Shown one piece after another: positions 8,777 to 16,561 of a stretch of 64,000 nucleotides of DNA. The notes under the pieces were generated by a model. That model worked only from the letters and a program-made list of their open reading frames with translations, did not search any database and had not been told where the DNA came from. The translations under genes were made by a program, and so were the position numbers. Source of the stretch: Lientehia sp934351765 (GTDB taxonomy: Bacteria > Bacillota > Clostridia > Lachnospirales > Lachnospiraceae). Every line of letters starts with the position of its first letter. Positions within the stretch are counted from its first letter, which is position 1. The stretch is from NCBI RefSeq assembly GCF_052118925.1, contig NZ_JBQKGG010000005.1, positions 1 to 64,000 on the forward strand, read 5' to 3'.

Positions 8777-8783
8777 TTCCTTG

Positions 8784-8812
8784 ATTATAATCAGTCTGCC
8801 GGGGAATGTCAA
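8784..8812 (-). promoter_or_regulatory. Consensus promoter of the T-box / trpXYZ operon
   Basis: TTGACA (8812-8807) and TATAAT (8789-8784) are both perfect consensus boxes, 17 bases apart. Transcription would begin about 8776, just before T-box Stem I. Confidence 0.85.
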
Positions 8813-8850
8813 CCCCGGCAGTGAAATTTTTTATCTGTGAAACGACAGTG

Positions 8851-8912
8851 CATTTTTTATCTGCATTTTTATCTGCATTTTTATCTGCATTTTTATCTGC
8901 ATTTTTTATCTG
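8851..8912. repeat. Five-copy 12-13 bp tandem repeat at the MATE gene 3' end
   Basis: The unit CATTTTTATCTG is repeated five times (8851-8863, 8864-8875, 8876-8887, 8888-8899, 8900-8912); the outer two units carry one extra T. A sixth degenerate copy begins near 8827. The array runs through the stop codon of the MATE gene, so the unit encodes its last residues (TDKKCR). Confidence 0.9.
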
Positions 8913-10296
8913 TCTTCAGCTGTGACTGAACCTCTTGCGTTTCTGCTTTCCGAAATCTCCTTCGGCAGTACAGAAAAAATACCAGATTGATCAGGATGCC
9001 GAACACGGTCGCAGCAGGCGCCGCAAGTCCGATGGCCGTCAGGCTCGCCTCCGGCTGGATACTCATATACCAGGACACAGGGAGCCGGACTAAAAAGGTC
9101 TGGGCAATTCCCTGTATCATGACAAACAGAGTCTGTCCGTGCCCGTTATAGTAGCCGATGAAGCTGAACAGGATACAGGTTACAATGGCTTCCACACTGA
9201 AGCCCTTCAGATACTGGGCCGACCGCTCTACCACACCGGCGTCCGATGCAAAAATCCGGGAAAGCAGATCTCCCCGAAAATATGCGATCAGTGTGATCAT
9301 CACACCGATTGATGCGCCGATCACCATGCCGGTGACCATAGTGCGGACCGCCCGTCTTTCTTTTCCCGCACCCACGTTCTGAGCCACAAAGGAAGACATG
9401 GACTGCATGAGGGAACCGGGTACAAGCATGATAAAGCTTACAATTTTATTGGCCACGCCATAACCGGAGGAAGCCTCCAGTCCCAGACGATTGATAAACG
9501 CGCAGAGTGCCATAAACGAAATCTGGGTCAGCAGCTCCTGAAAGGCGATGGGAATGCCTACGCGGACAAAGTTCCCGATCTCCGGATTAAACTGCACATC
9601 GGAGCGTTTCATGGTAAACGGCAGCTTTTCCTTTCGGATAATCACCAGTGACAGAATCACGCTGACCGCCTGCGCCATGACGGTCGCCAGCGCCGCGCCG
9701 GCCACATTCATGTTGAGGACTGCAACAAAGAACAGATCACCGACAATATTCACCGCACAGGCTATGGCCACAAAGATCAACGGAAGTCTGGAATTTCCCA
9801 TCCCGCGGAAGATACTGCTGATCACATTATATGCCACAATGAAGAACACGCCGCCTCCACAGATCCGCACATAGGACACGGTCAGATCCAGCGCCTCTTC
9901 CGGCGCCTGCATGAGTCTTGCCAGCGGTTTTGCAAATACCAGCATGCAGACCGCGATCACCACTGACAGTACCGCAAAAAAGCAGACCGCCCCGCCAATG
10001 ACTTTTCCGATCCGGTTTTCTTTCTTTTCTCCGATATACCGGCCGATCAGCACCGTCACTCCCATCGAAAGTCCCGTCACCACAAAGACAACCAGATTGA
10101 TGATGTTGCTTCCTGTCGAAACGCCGGAGATTCCTGCCGTAGTGCCAAACCAGCCTACTACCAGGATATCCACCGCTCCGTACATGGCCTGAAGGACCAA
10201 TGCGCCCAGGATCGGAATCATGAATCTCAGCATTTTTCCGACAATGCTTCCCTGGGTAAAATCATTGGCCCGTTCCTTTCCTTCTTTCTCTGTCAT
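8893..10296 (-). CDS. MATE family efflux transporter
   Basis: A 467-residue, 12-segment multidrug/toxin extrusion protein in the cytoplasmic membrane, driven by Na+ or H+. The N-terminus after ATG 10296 (MTEKEGKERANDFTQGSIVGKMLRF) leads into FMIPILGALVLQAMYGAVDILVVGWFG, the classic MATE first-repeat motif. Two MatE halves are visible, the second beginning near VGIPIAFQELLTQISFMAL. AAGGAG lies seven bases before this ATG; longer forms lack a ribosome site. The C-terminal residues are encoded by a tandem repeat. Substrate unknown. Confidence 0.92.
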   Translation of the reverse strand: MTEKEGKERANDFTQGSIVGKMLRFMIPILGALVLQAMYGAVDILVVGWFGTTAGISGVSTGSNIINLVVFVVTGLSMGVTVLIGRYIGEKKENRIGKVIGGAVCFFAVLSVVIAVCMLVFAKPLARLMQAPEEALDLTVSYVRICGGGVFFIVAYNVISSIFRGMGNSRLPLIFVAIACAVNIVGDLFFVAVLNMNVAGAALATVMAQAVSVILSLVIIRKEKLPFTMKRSDVQFNPEIGNFVRVGIPIAFQELLTQISFMALCAFINRLGLEASSGYGVANKIVSFIMLVPGSLMQSMSSFVAQNVGAGKERRAVRTMVTGMVIGASIGVMITLIAYFRGDLLSRIFASDAGVVERSAQYLKGFSVEAIVTCILFSFIGYYNGHGQTLFVMIQGIAQTFLVRLPVSWYMSIQPEASLTAIGLAAPAATVFGILINLVFFLYCRRRFRKAETQEVQSQLKTDKKCR

Positions 10297-10561
10297 GCAA
10301 ATTCTCCTTACTGTCTCAAATCCAATCATCGGTTTCCGACAGAGCTGTTTTCCTCTTCTCCGTCCTGCCGTTTCCATATATCTAACAGACAAATCAAATA
10401 CTTTCCTATTCTAACCGCTTCAAATGGAATGTTCAATAGTTTTCTGGATGAAGTATTTTCACAGACCGGAACGGCCCCTGTCATTGCTTTCCCCTCCTGT
10501 TTATGTTATTATCTAGGAAGAATTCCGGGGCGTTCTGCCCTGTGACAGGAGGAATAGCATC

Positions 10562-10819
10562 ATGCGGCTTTCAAAGATTCAGCACGCGCTGACTGTAAAA
10601 AAAATTCAGTTTCAATATACAGAGGAGGATGGCTGCGGAAGCCTGGATTTCCAGTTCCGCGGACTGCGCTATCACATCTGGGAGTTTGAGGATGAGGGAG
10701 TCCGGGGGGTTGATACCAATGTCAAATGTGCGGGACGAAGCGAGGACATTCTCGGCGATTATGATACGGAACTGTCCGAACTGATCTTAACCTGGCCGGA
10801 TATGGCGATTCCCGGTTAG
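10562..10819 (+). CDS. Conserved small protein of unknown function
   Basis: An 85-residue acidic, soluble protein with no signal peptide or membrane span. It reads as a small alpha/beta domain (KIQFQYTEEDGCGSLDFQFRGLRYHIWEFEDEG...). I do not recognise a family. GGAGG lies eight bases before the ATG, so translation is well supported. It is the first gene of a short operon: 19 bases separate it from the next unknown gene, which in turn overlaps a secreted nuclease gene. Function unknown; the operon context is the only clue. Confidence 0.7.
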   Translation: MRLSKIQHALTVKKIQFQYTEEDGCGSLDFQFRGLRYHIWEFEDEGVRGVDTNVKCAGRSEDILGDYDTELSELILTWPDMAIPG

Positions 10820-10838
10820 GCACGGAAAGGAGCCCTTT

Positions 10839-11327
10839 ATGATCTTACTTGTATGTGTGGATGACGCTCTCGGTATGGCATTCAATCACCGCCGCCAGAG
10901 CATGGACCGGGCACTGCGGGACCGGCTTCGGACTGTCTGCGCCGGGAAAAACCTGTTTCTGAGTCCCTATTCCATGAAGCAGTTTGAAAAAGATCAGGCT
11001 GATACGGATCTCACTATGGAGGCCTCTGATTCTGCAGCTACGGCTTCTTCCGGTACAGCTTCTACTGCCTTACCTGTTCGTTTTCATGCGGATGACTCCT
11101 ATCTGTCACAGGCAGGAGCCGGCGACTTCTGCTTTGTGGAAACCGACGATGTTCTCCCACTGGAATCACAGGCGGAGGCCATGATCCTATATCGGTGGAA
11201 CCGCCATTATCCATCCGATCTGACCTTTCGGATTCCGCTCGCCGGACATGGATGGCGACTGACGGCAGTAACGGAGTTTCCCGGCTTTTCCCACGAAAGA
11301 ATCACGGAAGAGGTTTATAAAAAATGA
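10839..11327 (+). CDS. Conserved protein of unknown function, upstream of nuclease
   Basis: 162 residues. The N-terminus MILLVCVDDALGMAFNHRRQSMDRALRDRL is a compact hydrophobic strand followed by a charged helix and looks conserved in style. A Ser/Thr/Ala-rich insert (about residues 60-85) interrupts it, then a C-terminal beta-rich part (DDVLPLESQAEAMILYRWNRHYPSD...). No metallo-beta-lactamase, kinase or nuclease motif is visible. AAAGGAG precedes the ATG. Its stop overlaps the start of the nuclease lipoprotein gene (ATGA), so the two are translationally coupled. Confidence 0.65.
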   Translation: MILLVCVDDALGMAFNHRRQSMDRALRDRLRTVCAGKNLFLSPYSMKQFEKDQADTDLTMEASDSAATASSGTASTALPVRFHADDSYLSQAGAGDFCFVETDDVLPLESQAEAMILYRWNRHYPSDLTFRIPLAGHGWRLTAVTEFPGFSHERITEEVYKK

Positions 11328-12334
11328 ATATAAATTCCAGATTTTCCCGACTGCCGGCATATCTGCTGGCTCTCTTTTTGTCCGTATCCACGGTATTGAC
11401 GGGCTGCGGAGCTGTTTCTTATTCCAGTGTACAGACTGCTTCCCCGTCAGCAGCGGATACTTCTGGCGGGGAGCTCCGCTACGGCGATCTGGTCATTCCG
11501 GCTTACTCCGGCAAACCATACACCGTTTTAGCAGATAATGTTCCCACCTTCACTCCGTCTGAGGAAACAACGACCGCCTTTGAAGCCTATCACGCGCTTG
11601 ACCGCCTGGGCCGCTGCGGCACCGCCTTTGCCTGCCTGGGAAAGGAACTCATGCCAACGGAAAAGCGAGGCGATATCAGCCAGGTAACGCCATCTGGCTG
11701 GCACAGCATCCGTTACGATTTTGTGGACGGCGGTTCTTTATATAACCGCTGCCATCTCATCGGCTTCCAGCTTTCCGGTGAAAATGCCAACGAAAAAAAT
11801 CTGGTTACAGGGACTCGCTATCTCAACGTAGATGGTATGCTTCCCTTTGAAAACATGACTGCCGATTACATCAAAGAAACCGGAAATCATGTACTGTACC
11901 GCGTCACGCCCGTTTTCACCGGTGAAAACCTGGTCTGTGACGGCGTGATCATGGAAGCAAAATCCATGGAGGATGACGGGGAGGGAATCCTGTTTTATGT
12001 GTTCTGCTACAATGTGCAGCCCGGTGTTTCTATCAACTACGCTACCGGCGAAGCCAGCGAAACCGTAGATTCCGGCCCGGCTTCCGAAAGCCAGACCGCT
12101 GCAATGCTTCCGACAGCAGACAGTTCTTCTGAAAACAGGCAGGTAAATGCCGGCATTTCTGAGACAGACAGTGCAGAAGCCGCTTACGTTCTGAATACCA
12201 ACACCAGAAAATTCCATCTGCCTTCCTGCCCCAGCGCCTCTGATATCAGTCCGGAAAACCGGATGGATTACTATGGTACCAGAGAGGCTCTGATCCTGGA
12301 AAATTACACGCCATGCGGACGCTGCAAACCATGA
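11324..12334 (+). CDS. Secreted DNA/RNA non-specific endonuclease lipoprotein
   Basis: 336 residues. A signal peptide ends in the lipobox VLTGC (about residues 24-28), so the protein is probably membrane-anchored outside the cell. The central domain (about 90-235) resembles EndA/NucA-type non-specific nucleases: YNRCHLIGFQLSGENANEKNLVTGTRYLN has the catalytic-type histidine and the Asn that would hold Mg2+. After a Ser/Glu-rich linker, the C-terminal 50 residues (FHLPSCPSA...YTPCGRCKP) form a Cys/His cluster like the Ada-type metal-binding tails of secreted nucleases. It overlaps the previous gene by four bases. A role in scavenging or uptake of DNA is inferred. Confidence 0.85.
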   Translation: MNINSRFSRLPAYLLALFLSVSTVLTGCGAVSYSSVQTASPSAADTSGGELRYGDLVIPAYSGKPYTVLADNVPTFTPSEETTTAFEAYHALDRLGRCGTAFACLGKELMPTEKRGDISQVTPSGWHSIRYDFVDGGSLYNRCHLIGFQLSGENANEKNLVTGTRYLNVDGMLPFENMTADYIKETGNHVLYRVTPVFTGENLVCDGVIMEAKSMEDDGEGILFYVFCYNVQPGVSINYATGEASETVDSGPASESQTAAMLPTADSSSENRQVNAGISETDSAEAAYVLNTNTRKFHLPSCPSASDISPENRMDYYGTREALILENYTPCGRCKP

Positions 12335-12377
12335 ACTGTGCAGAACTATCCTGTATAAAAATCTTTCGTGATATGGG

Positions 12378-12411
12378 AAAATCCCCGGAAGTTTTTCTCT
12401 TCCGAGGATTT
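12378..12411. terminator. Bidirectional terminator
   Basis: A near-perfect stem AAATCCCCGGAAG / CTTCCGAGGATTT with a T-rich loop sits between two convergent genes (nuclease lipoprotein and peptide-binding protein). T-rich sequence follows on the plus strand. Confidence 0.8.
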
Positions 12412-12436
12412 CTTTTACTTTTTATGCACTTATTGT

Positions 12437-14128
12437 TTATTCGTTTACCGTCCACTTCCAGGTGCACCAGTTCAGCTGCATTGCATCATCGTAATCAATT
12501 CCGCTGATCCGCTTATTATATGCTGCCAGTATATTGGAAGAATAGAGATAGCATACTGCAGAGTCATCCAGCAGATACTGCCAGATCGTCACATATTCCT
12601 CTTCCTTTGCTGCAATATCCAGAATTCTGTTTGCTTCGTTAAACAGCTTTGTATAAGTCGGCTCCTGAATGCAGGGGAAATTGGTGGTTCCTTCATTATT
12701 CAGCCATCCCAGAGGCTCGCTGGGATCGATACCGCCGGCAGAACCGCACATACTAAGATCATACTGTCCTTCACGCATCATCTGCAGCAGAGTTGCAAAG
12801 TCATACTGTGTGATATTTGTCTTTACGCCGATTGCCTGTAAATCCTGCTGGATCAGAACCGTAGACTGAATACGTACTTCATTTCCGGTAGGAACGATCA
12901 GCTCCAAAGTCTGATTAAAGTCAAAACCATTTGCTTCAAGCTGTGCCTTTGCCTTTTCCGGATCATATGCCGGAATCGTCAGCCTGGATTCATCTACAAA
13001 CGGATGCTCATCAGAGAACGGGGCATAGAGAACCGTTCCCTCGCCCTCCAGCAGATGATCTACAATTGCCTGACGGTTGATTGCCATATTCAGAGCGTTT
13101 CTGCAGGCTGCATTGGGGATCTTGTCACTGGTAGTGTTGATGATCATTGCCTGATAAGCAAAATTTGAAACAGACTCGGTATCCAGCTCTTCATCTTCCT
13201 GTGCAGCCGGCCAGTCGGAAAGAGGAAGAGATGCAACACCTGCGCCTGCAACCACATCGATCTCGCCGCTCATCAGACCGGAAAGAAGCTGTGTTCCCTC
13301 TACCACACGTAATACCAGACGGTCAATGTCGGGAGTGCCGAGGAAATAATTCTCATTCTTTACCATTTCGATCCGCTCACCGTCAATGGAGGAATCATAG
13401 ATAAACGGACCGGAACCGATCATATGATCCTTCCAGGTCTGTGCTTCGTTAAGCTCAGCCATGGTATACTGGCTGTAGATATGCTCCGGAACCACATAGA
13501 AATAACGGTTCATCATGGTCAAGAACGGTAGATCGTTCATTGCTTCTTTGAACACGATCCGTACTGTGTAATCATCAATCTTCTCAAAGCCGAAATTTTC
13601 TTCATCCTCACAAACGCCGCCAGACGTCGTACCCTTTACATATTTCATCTGATCGCGCTTTACCGAATTAAATTCCGGATTGGTATCCAGCTTTGCGCTG
13701 AAAATCACATCATCCGCCGTTACCGGCTCCCCATCACTGAACGTTGCTTTCTTATTCAAATGGATGATCATATTGGTATAATCTTCAGCCACTTCATAGC
13801 TTTCAGCCAGTCTAGGCTCTACGGTACCGTCTTTCTTTGTTACCCAGAGACGGTCATAAATCTGATCGGAGACAATGTCTGTATAGTTTCCGGAATCAAA
13901 GTAGGGACACCAACTTGCCCACGCATTGGTGATCGCCACCGTAACCGTCTTATTTCCGGTACTTTCTGTTCCTGCTGCTTTGGTTGTTTCCACCGCAGTC
14001 TCACCTGCAGCACTGCTCTTCGTGCTGTCAGTCTTTGTTTCGGAAGTCTTGGCCCCACCGCATGCTGCCATACCCAAGGCCATAATTCCTGCCAACACAG
14101 CCGACATGAACCGCGTTGTTTTTTTCAT
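12437..14128 (-). CDS. Oligopeptide-type ABC substrate-binding lipoprotein (SBP_bac_5)
   Basis: 563 residues. The signal peptide ends in the lipobox GMAAC (LGMAACGGAK), followed by a Thr/Lys-rich spacer. The family-5 binding fold starts at KTVTVAITNAWASWCPYFD and contains the usual YDRLWV...PRLAESYEVAEDYTNMIIHLNKKATFSDGEPVTADDVIFS stretch. ATG 14128 has AGGAGG upstream. No permease or ATPase gene is adjacent, so this is an orphan binding protein; it may feed a dpp/opp/nik-type transporter elsewhere. Ligand could be a peptide, nickel chelate or sugar; the sequence does not decide. Confidence 0.88.
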   Translation of the reverse strand: MKKTTRFMSAVLAGIMALGMAACGGAKTSETKTDSTKSSAAGETAVETTKAAGTESTGNKTVTVAITNAWASWCPYFDSGNYTDIVSDQIYDRLWVTKKDGTVEPRLAESYEVAEDYTNMIIHLNKKATFSDGEPVTADDVIFSAKLDTNPEFNSVKRDQMKYVKGTTSGGVCEDEENFGFEKIDDYTVRIVFKEAMNDLPFLTMMNRYFYVVPEHIYSQYTMAELNEAQTWKDHMIGSGPFIYDSSIDGERIEMVKNENYFLGTPDIDRLVLRVVEGTQLLSGLMSGEIDVVAGAGVASLPLSDWPAAQEDEELDTESVSNFAYQAMIINTTSDKIPNAACRNALNMAINRQAIVDHLLEGEGTVLYAPFSDEHPFVDESRLTIPAYDPEKAKAQLEANGFDFNQTLELIVPTGNEVRIQSTVLIQQDLQAIGVKTNITQYDFATLLQMMREGQYDLSMCGSAGGIDPSEPLGWLNNEGTTNFPCIQEPTYTKLFNEANRILDIAAKEEEYVTIWQYLLDDSAVCYLYSSNILAAYNKRISGIDYDDAMQLNWCTWKWTVNE

Positions 14129-14441
14129 AATTTTCCTCCTTCTTGCCTGCTTTCTCACTTTTCATGCAGGCATGAACCTCACATCATGTTCTTGCATAAA
14201 AAAAACGGGGTTTCGTTTCTCGCAATCTCCCGATTTTCGGTTCGTAGTATAACATTATGGGTTCTTGAAGTCAATAGGGGGATCTATTTTCCGTCATCCT
14301 GTCTAAAAGGTTAACAAAGATTTATAATTCAACCAACGAAATAACAATATTCATAAGAGCTCTTATGATTCATACAGAAAAAGAAGATGGGAAAACCCAT
14401 CTTCTTTTCAAAATTCCATACATTTTTTATTTTTCCGTTTT
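14129..14441. other. Intergenic region between peptide-binding protein and NlpC/P60 genes
   Basis: No gene seen. It contains an 18-bp perfect palindrome TCATAAGAGCTCTTATGA (14351-14368), a candidate operator, and the terminator listed separately. The promoter of the downstream binding-protein gene must lie here but no convincing -35/-10 pair was found. Confidence 0.5.
14381..14409. terminator. Terminator of the NlpC/P60 gene
   Basis: Perfect 11-bp stem AAGAAGATGGG / CCCATCTTCTT with an AAAA loop. On the minus strand it is followed by TTTCTG, 30 bases after the hydrolase stop codon. Confidence 0.8.
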
Positions 14442-15617
14442 TCAGTCGATCACATTGACTGCACAGTACGGTGTCATACAGTACATGGAAGAAATTCCGA
14501 TGCCATGAGCCTCGTCGATGGCGTGGATCACGCGGCCGCCTCCTATGTAAAGTGCCACATGGTAAATACTTCCGCCGCTCGCATAAAAGATCAGATCACC
14601 GGGCTGAACACTGCCTAAAGAAACCTGTCTTCCGTCTCCGGCCTGTGCTCTGGAGGTTCTGGAAAGGCCGTAGCCGAAATGTCCCAGCACACCTCTTGTA
14701 AAGCCGGAGCAGTCTGTTCCGTTTGTCAGGCTGCTGCCGCCCCAGACATACGGATTTCCGATAAACTGCTTTGCATACGCCACAATCGCATCTCTTTCGG
14801 AAGAATTTGCCGCTGCCGCTGCCTCTTCCTCCCGCTCCTTAGCTGCTTCCTCCTGAGCTTTTTCTTCCTCCAGGGAAACCGCTTTGTCAAACTTGATATA
14901 AACATCCATATACTGTTCCGCCACATAGCCGGTCACAGCATTTCCGTTATCATCATCACCAAGGGAAAGCTTTACAAATCCATCGGCCTGCTCCAGTACC
15001 GTATACGTTTCACCGCTCCAGAGCTTTGTGATCACATCACTGGTCGTATTGGGCTCCGTGCGGACCCGGAGGCCGCCCTCTTCCACATATCCGAACATCT
15101 GACCAATCTCCAGGGCCAGAGCTTCCGCTTCATCGCCGGTCACAAAATATTCTGCCTTAATATAACCTTCCACTGAACCGGAATGGATCTTATACCAGGT
15201 TCCGTCCTCTGCTTCCACCGTTTCCTCGATGGTCGCTGCACAGTGGTTATAAATCTTTCCGACAACCACGCCCGCGGTACCGGCCGCATCACGGATATTT
15301 ACATAATCCTCATCGCCGTTCACTGTGGAGACCGCCACATTCTCATAAGGAGATGCCTGTGCTTCCTGCGCCGTCTGTGCCGCCTGGGCCACATTCTGGC
15401 CTGCTGCCGCAGCAGTCTGTCCCATGGCCTCCAGCGAAACGGTCTGCGCTGCCTCTGTACTCTGTGCTGTTTCATTTATATTCTGATCCTGAGAAGCCGC
15501 TGTTTTCGGCTCTACGGTCACCAGACTGGTCGCTCCCGGCATGGCAAAAGCTGTCGTGCTCATCATCATCGCCACACATGCACATCCGATCACGATCAAT
15601 GTTCTAGTTCTCTTCAT
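14442..15617 (-). CDS. Secreted NlpC/P60 endopeptidase with two SH3b domains
   Basis: 391 residues. A cleavable signal peptide (about 1-25, ending TTAFA) is followed by a Gln/Ala-rich linker. Two bacterial SH3 domains come next, at about 95-160 (VNIRDAAGTAGVVVGKIY) and 165-245 (GLRVRTEPNTTSDVITKLW). A Glu/Ala-rich helix then leads to the C-terminal NlpC/P60 domain, with catalytic Cys in NGTDCSGFTRG and His in YHVALYIGGGRVIHA. It should cleave D-Glu-diaminopimelate-type bonds of peptidoglycan stem peptides outside the cell. GGAGG precedes the ATG. Monocistronic, with its own terminator. Confidence 0.93.
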   Translation of the reverse strand: MKRTRTLIVIGCACVAMMMSTTAFAMPGATSLVTVEPKTAASQDQNINETAQSTEAAQTVSLEAMGQTAAAAGQNVAQAAQTAQEAQASPYENVAVSTVNGDEDYVNIRDAAGTAGVVVGKIYNHCAATIEETVEAEDGTWYKIHSGSVEGYIKAEYFVTGDEAEALALEIGQMFGYVEEGGLRVRTEPNTTSDVITKLWSGETYTVLEQADGFVKLSLGDDDNGNAVTGYVAEQYMDVYIKFDKAVSLEEEKAQEEAAKEREEEAAAAANSSERDAIVAYAKQFIGNPYVWGGSSLTNGTDCSGFTRGVLGHFGYGLSRTSRAQAGDGRQVSLGSVQPGDLIFYASGGSIYHVALYIGGGRVIHAIDEAHGIGISSMYCMTPYCAVNVID

Positions 15618-15791
15618 GAACTTCCTCCAGACTTTTCCTGTTACATTTTCAAGTGAATTATTACAGATTTGTTACAACAGCTATTAGTATAACAGGAGAC
15701 GCCTGGCTTGTCAACCGCCTCAGACTTTAAAACAGCATAGTGAAAAAGTTTTTAGTCCCTTTTTATAATTTTTTCAGATTTTCCAATCCGT

Positions 15792-16481
15792 CTATTTTGC
15801 CACAGGATATTCGTTGCATAAGAGCCGATACGGCACTTCATCCTCCTCAATGGCAGGGAAACGTCCCAGCTTTTCATAAAACCGGTTATCCGTATTGTCA
15901 TCATTGCACATGGATACTTCACCGATCAGAACCGTTCCCGTCCCGGCCTCTACGTTGAAATCATGGTACATATACGGATAGATCGTAATACTCTCACCGG
16001 GCTTTAAGCATACCTGCGTGCCCGCCGGGACCTGATACTCCCGTCCATCCGTATGAACAGTAACTGCCTCATCAGAAAACTTCCCGTCGTCCTCCTTATC
16101 TGCCATATAGACCCGAATCAGAAGATTTCCGCCGCCCCGGTTAATGATGTCCTCCATTTTATTCCAGTGGAAGTGCATCGGTGCATACTGCCCCTCCTTG
16201 ACCATCAGAAGCTTTTCCGCATACACCTTGGAATACTTGTCCTTCATCTTCTGATTTCCATTGCGGATCGTCACCAGGGAAAATCCCAGCGTCTCAAAAT
16301 GTCCCTCGCCATAGTCGGTGATATCCCAGCCCAGCATATTATCGCGGATCTCATCATATTCATGACTCTTGGCCTGCCAGTCCTCCGGCGTCCAGTGACA
16401 GAACGGCGGCAGTTCGAAGCGGTGCTCTGCAATCATCGCTTCCATTTCTTTAATTGCCTTGTTAATCTCCGATCTCTTCAT
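15792..16481 (-). CDS. D-lyxose / D-mannose isomerase family protein (cupin)
   Basis: A 229-residue protein of the D-lyxose isomerase family, single-domain cupins that use Mn2+ to interconvert D-lyxose and D-xylulose (and D-mannose and D-fructose). The metal site is visible in MHFHWNKMEDIINRGGGNL (His, His, Glu) and the later YPYMYHDF (His). The length matches the family. A kinase is not adjacent, so the product would enter the general xylulose pool. Exact sugar preference cannot be read from sequence. ATG 16481 follows GGAGGG. Confidence 0.88.
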   Translation of the reverse strand: MKRSEINKAIKEMEAMIAEHRFELPPFCHWTPEDWQAKSHEYDEIRDNMLGWDITDYGEGHFETLGFSLVTIRNGNQKMKDKYSKVYAEKLLMVKEGQYAPMHFHWNKMEDIINRGGGNLLIRVYMADKEDDGKFSDEAVTVHTDGREYQVPAGTQVCLKPGESITIYPYMYHDFNVEAGTGTVLIGEVSMCNDDNTDNRFYEKLGRFPAIEEDEVPYRLLCNEYPVAK

Positions 16482-16561
16482 AAAACCCTCCTGTTTTTAT
16501 AAATCAGGTGCAGGCTCCACGCCCGCACCCGTTTTCTTCCCTTAGATTTTCCTTCTTACAC

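Noticed and set aside
12437..14128. Full oligopeptide ABC operon
   Set aside because: No permease or ATPase gene is adjacent on either side, so only an orphan binding protein is called.
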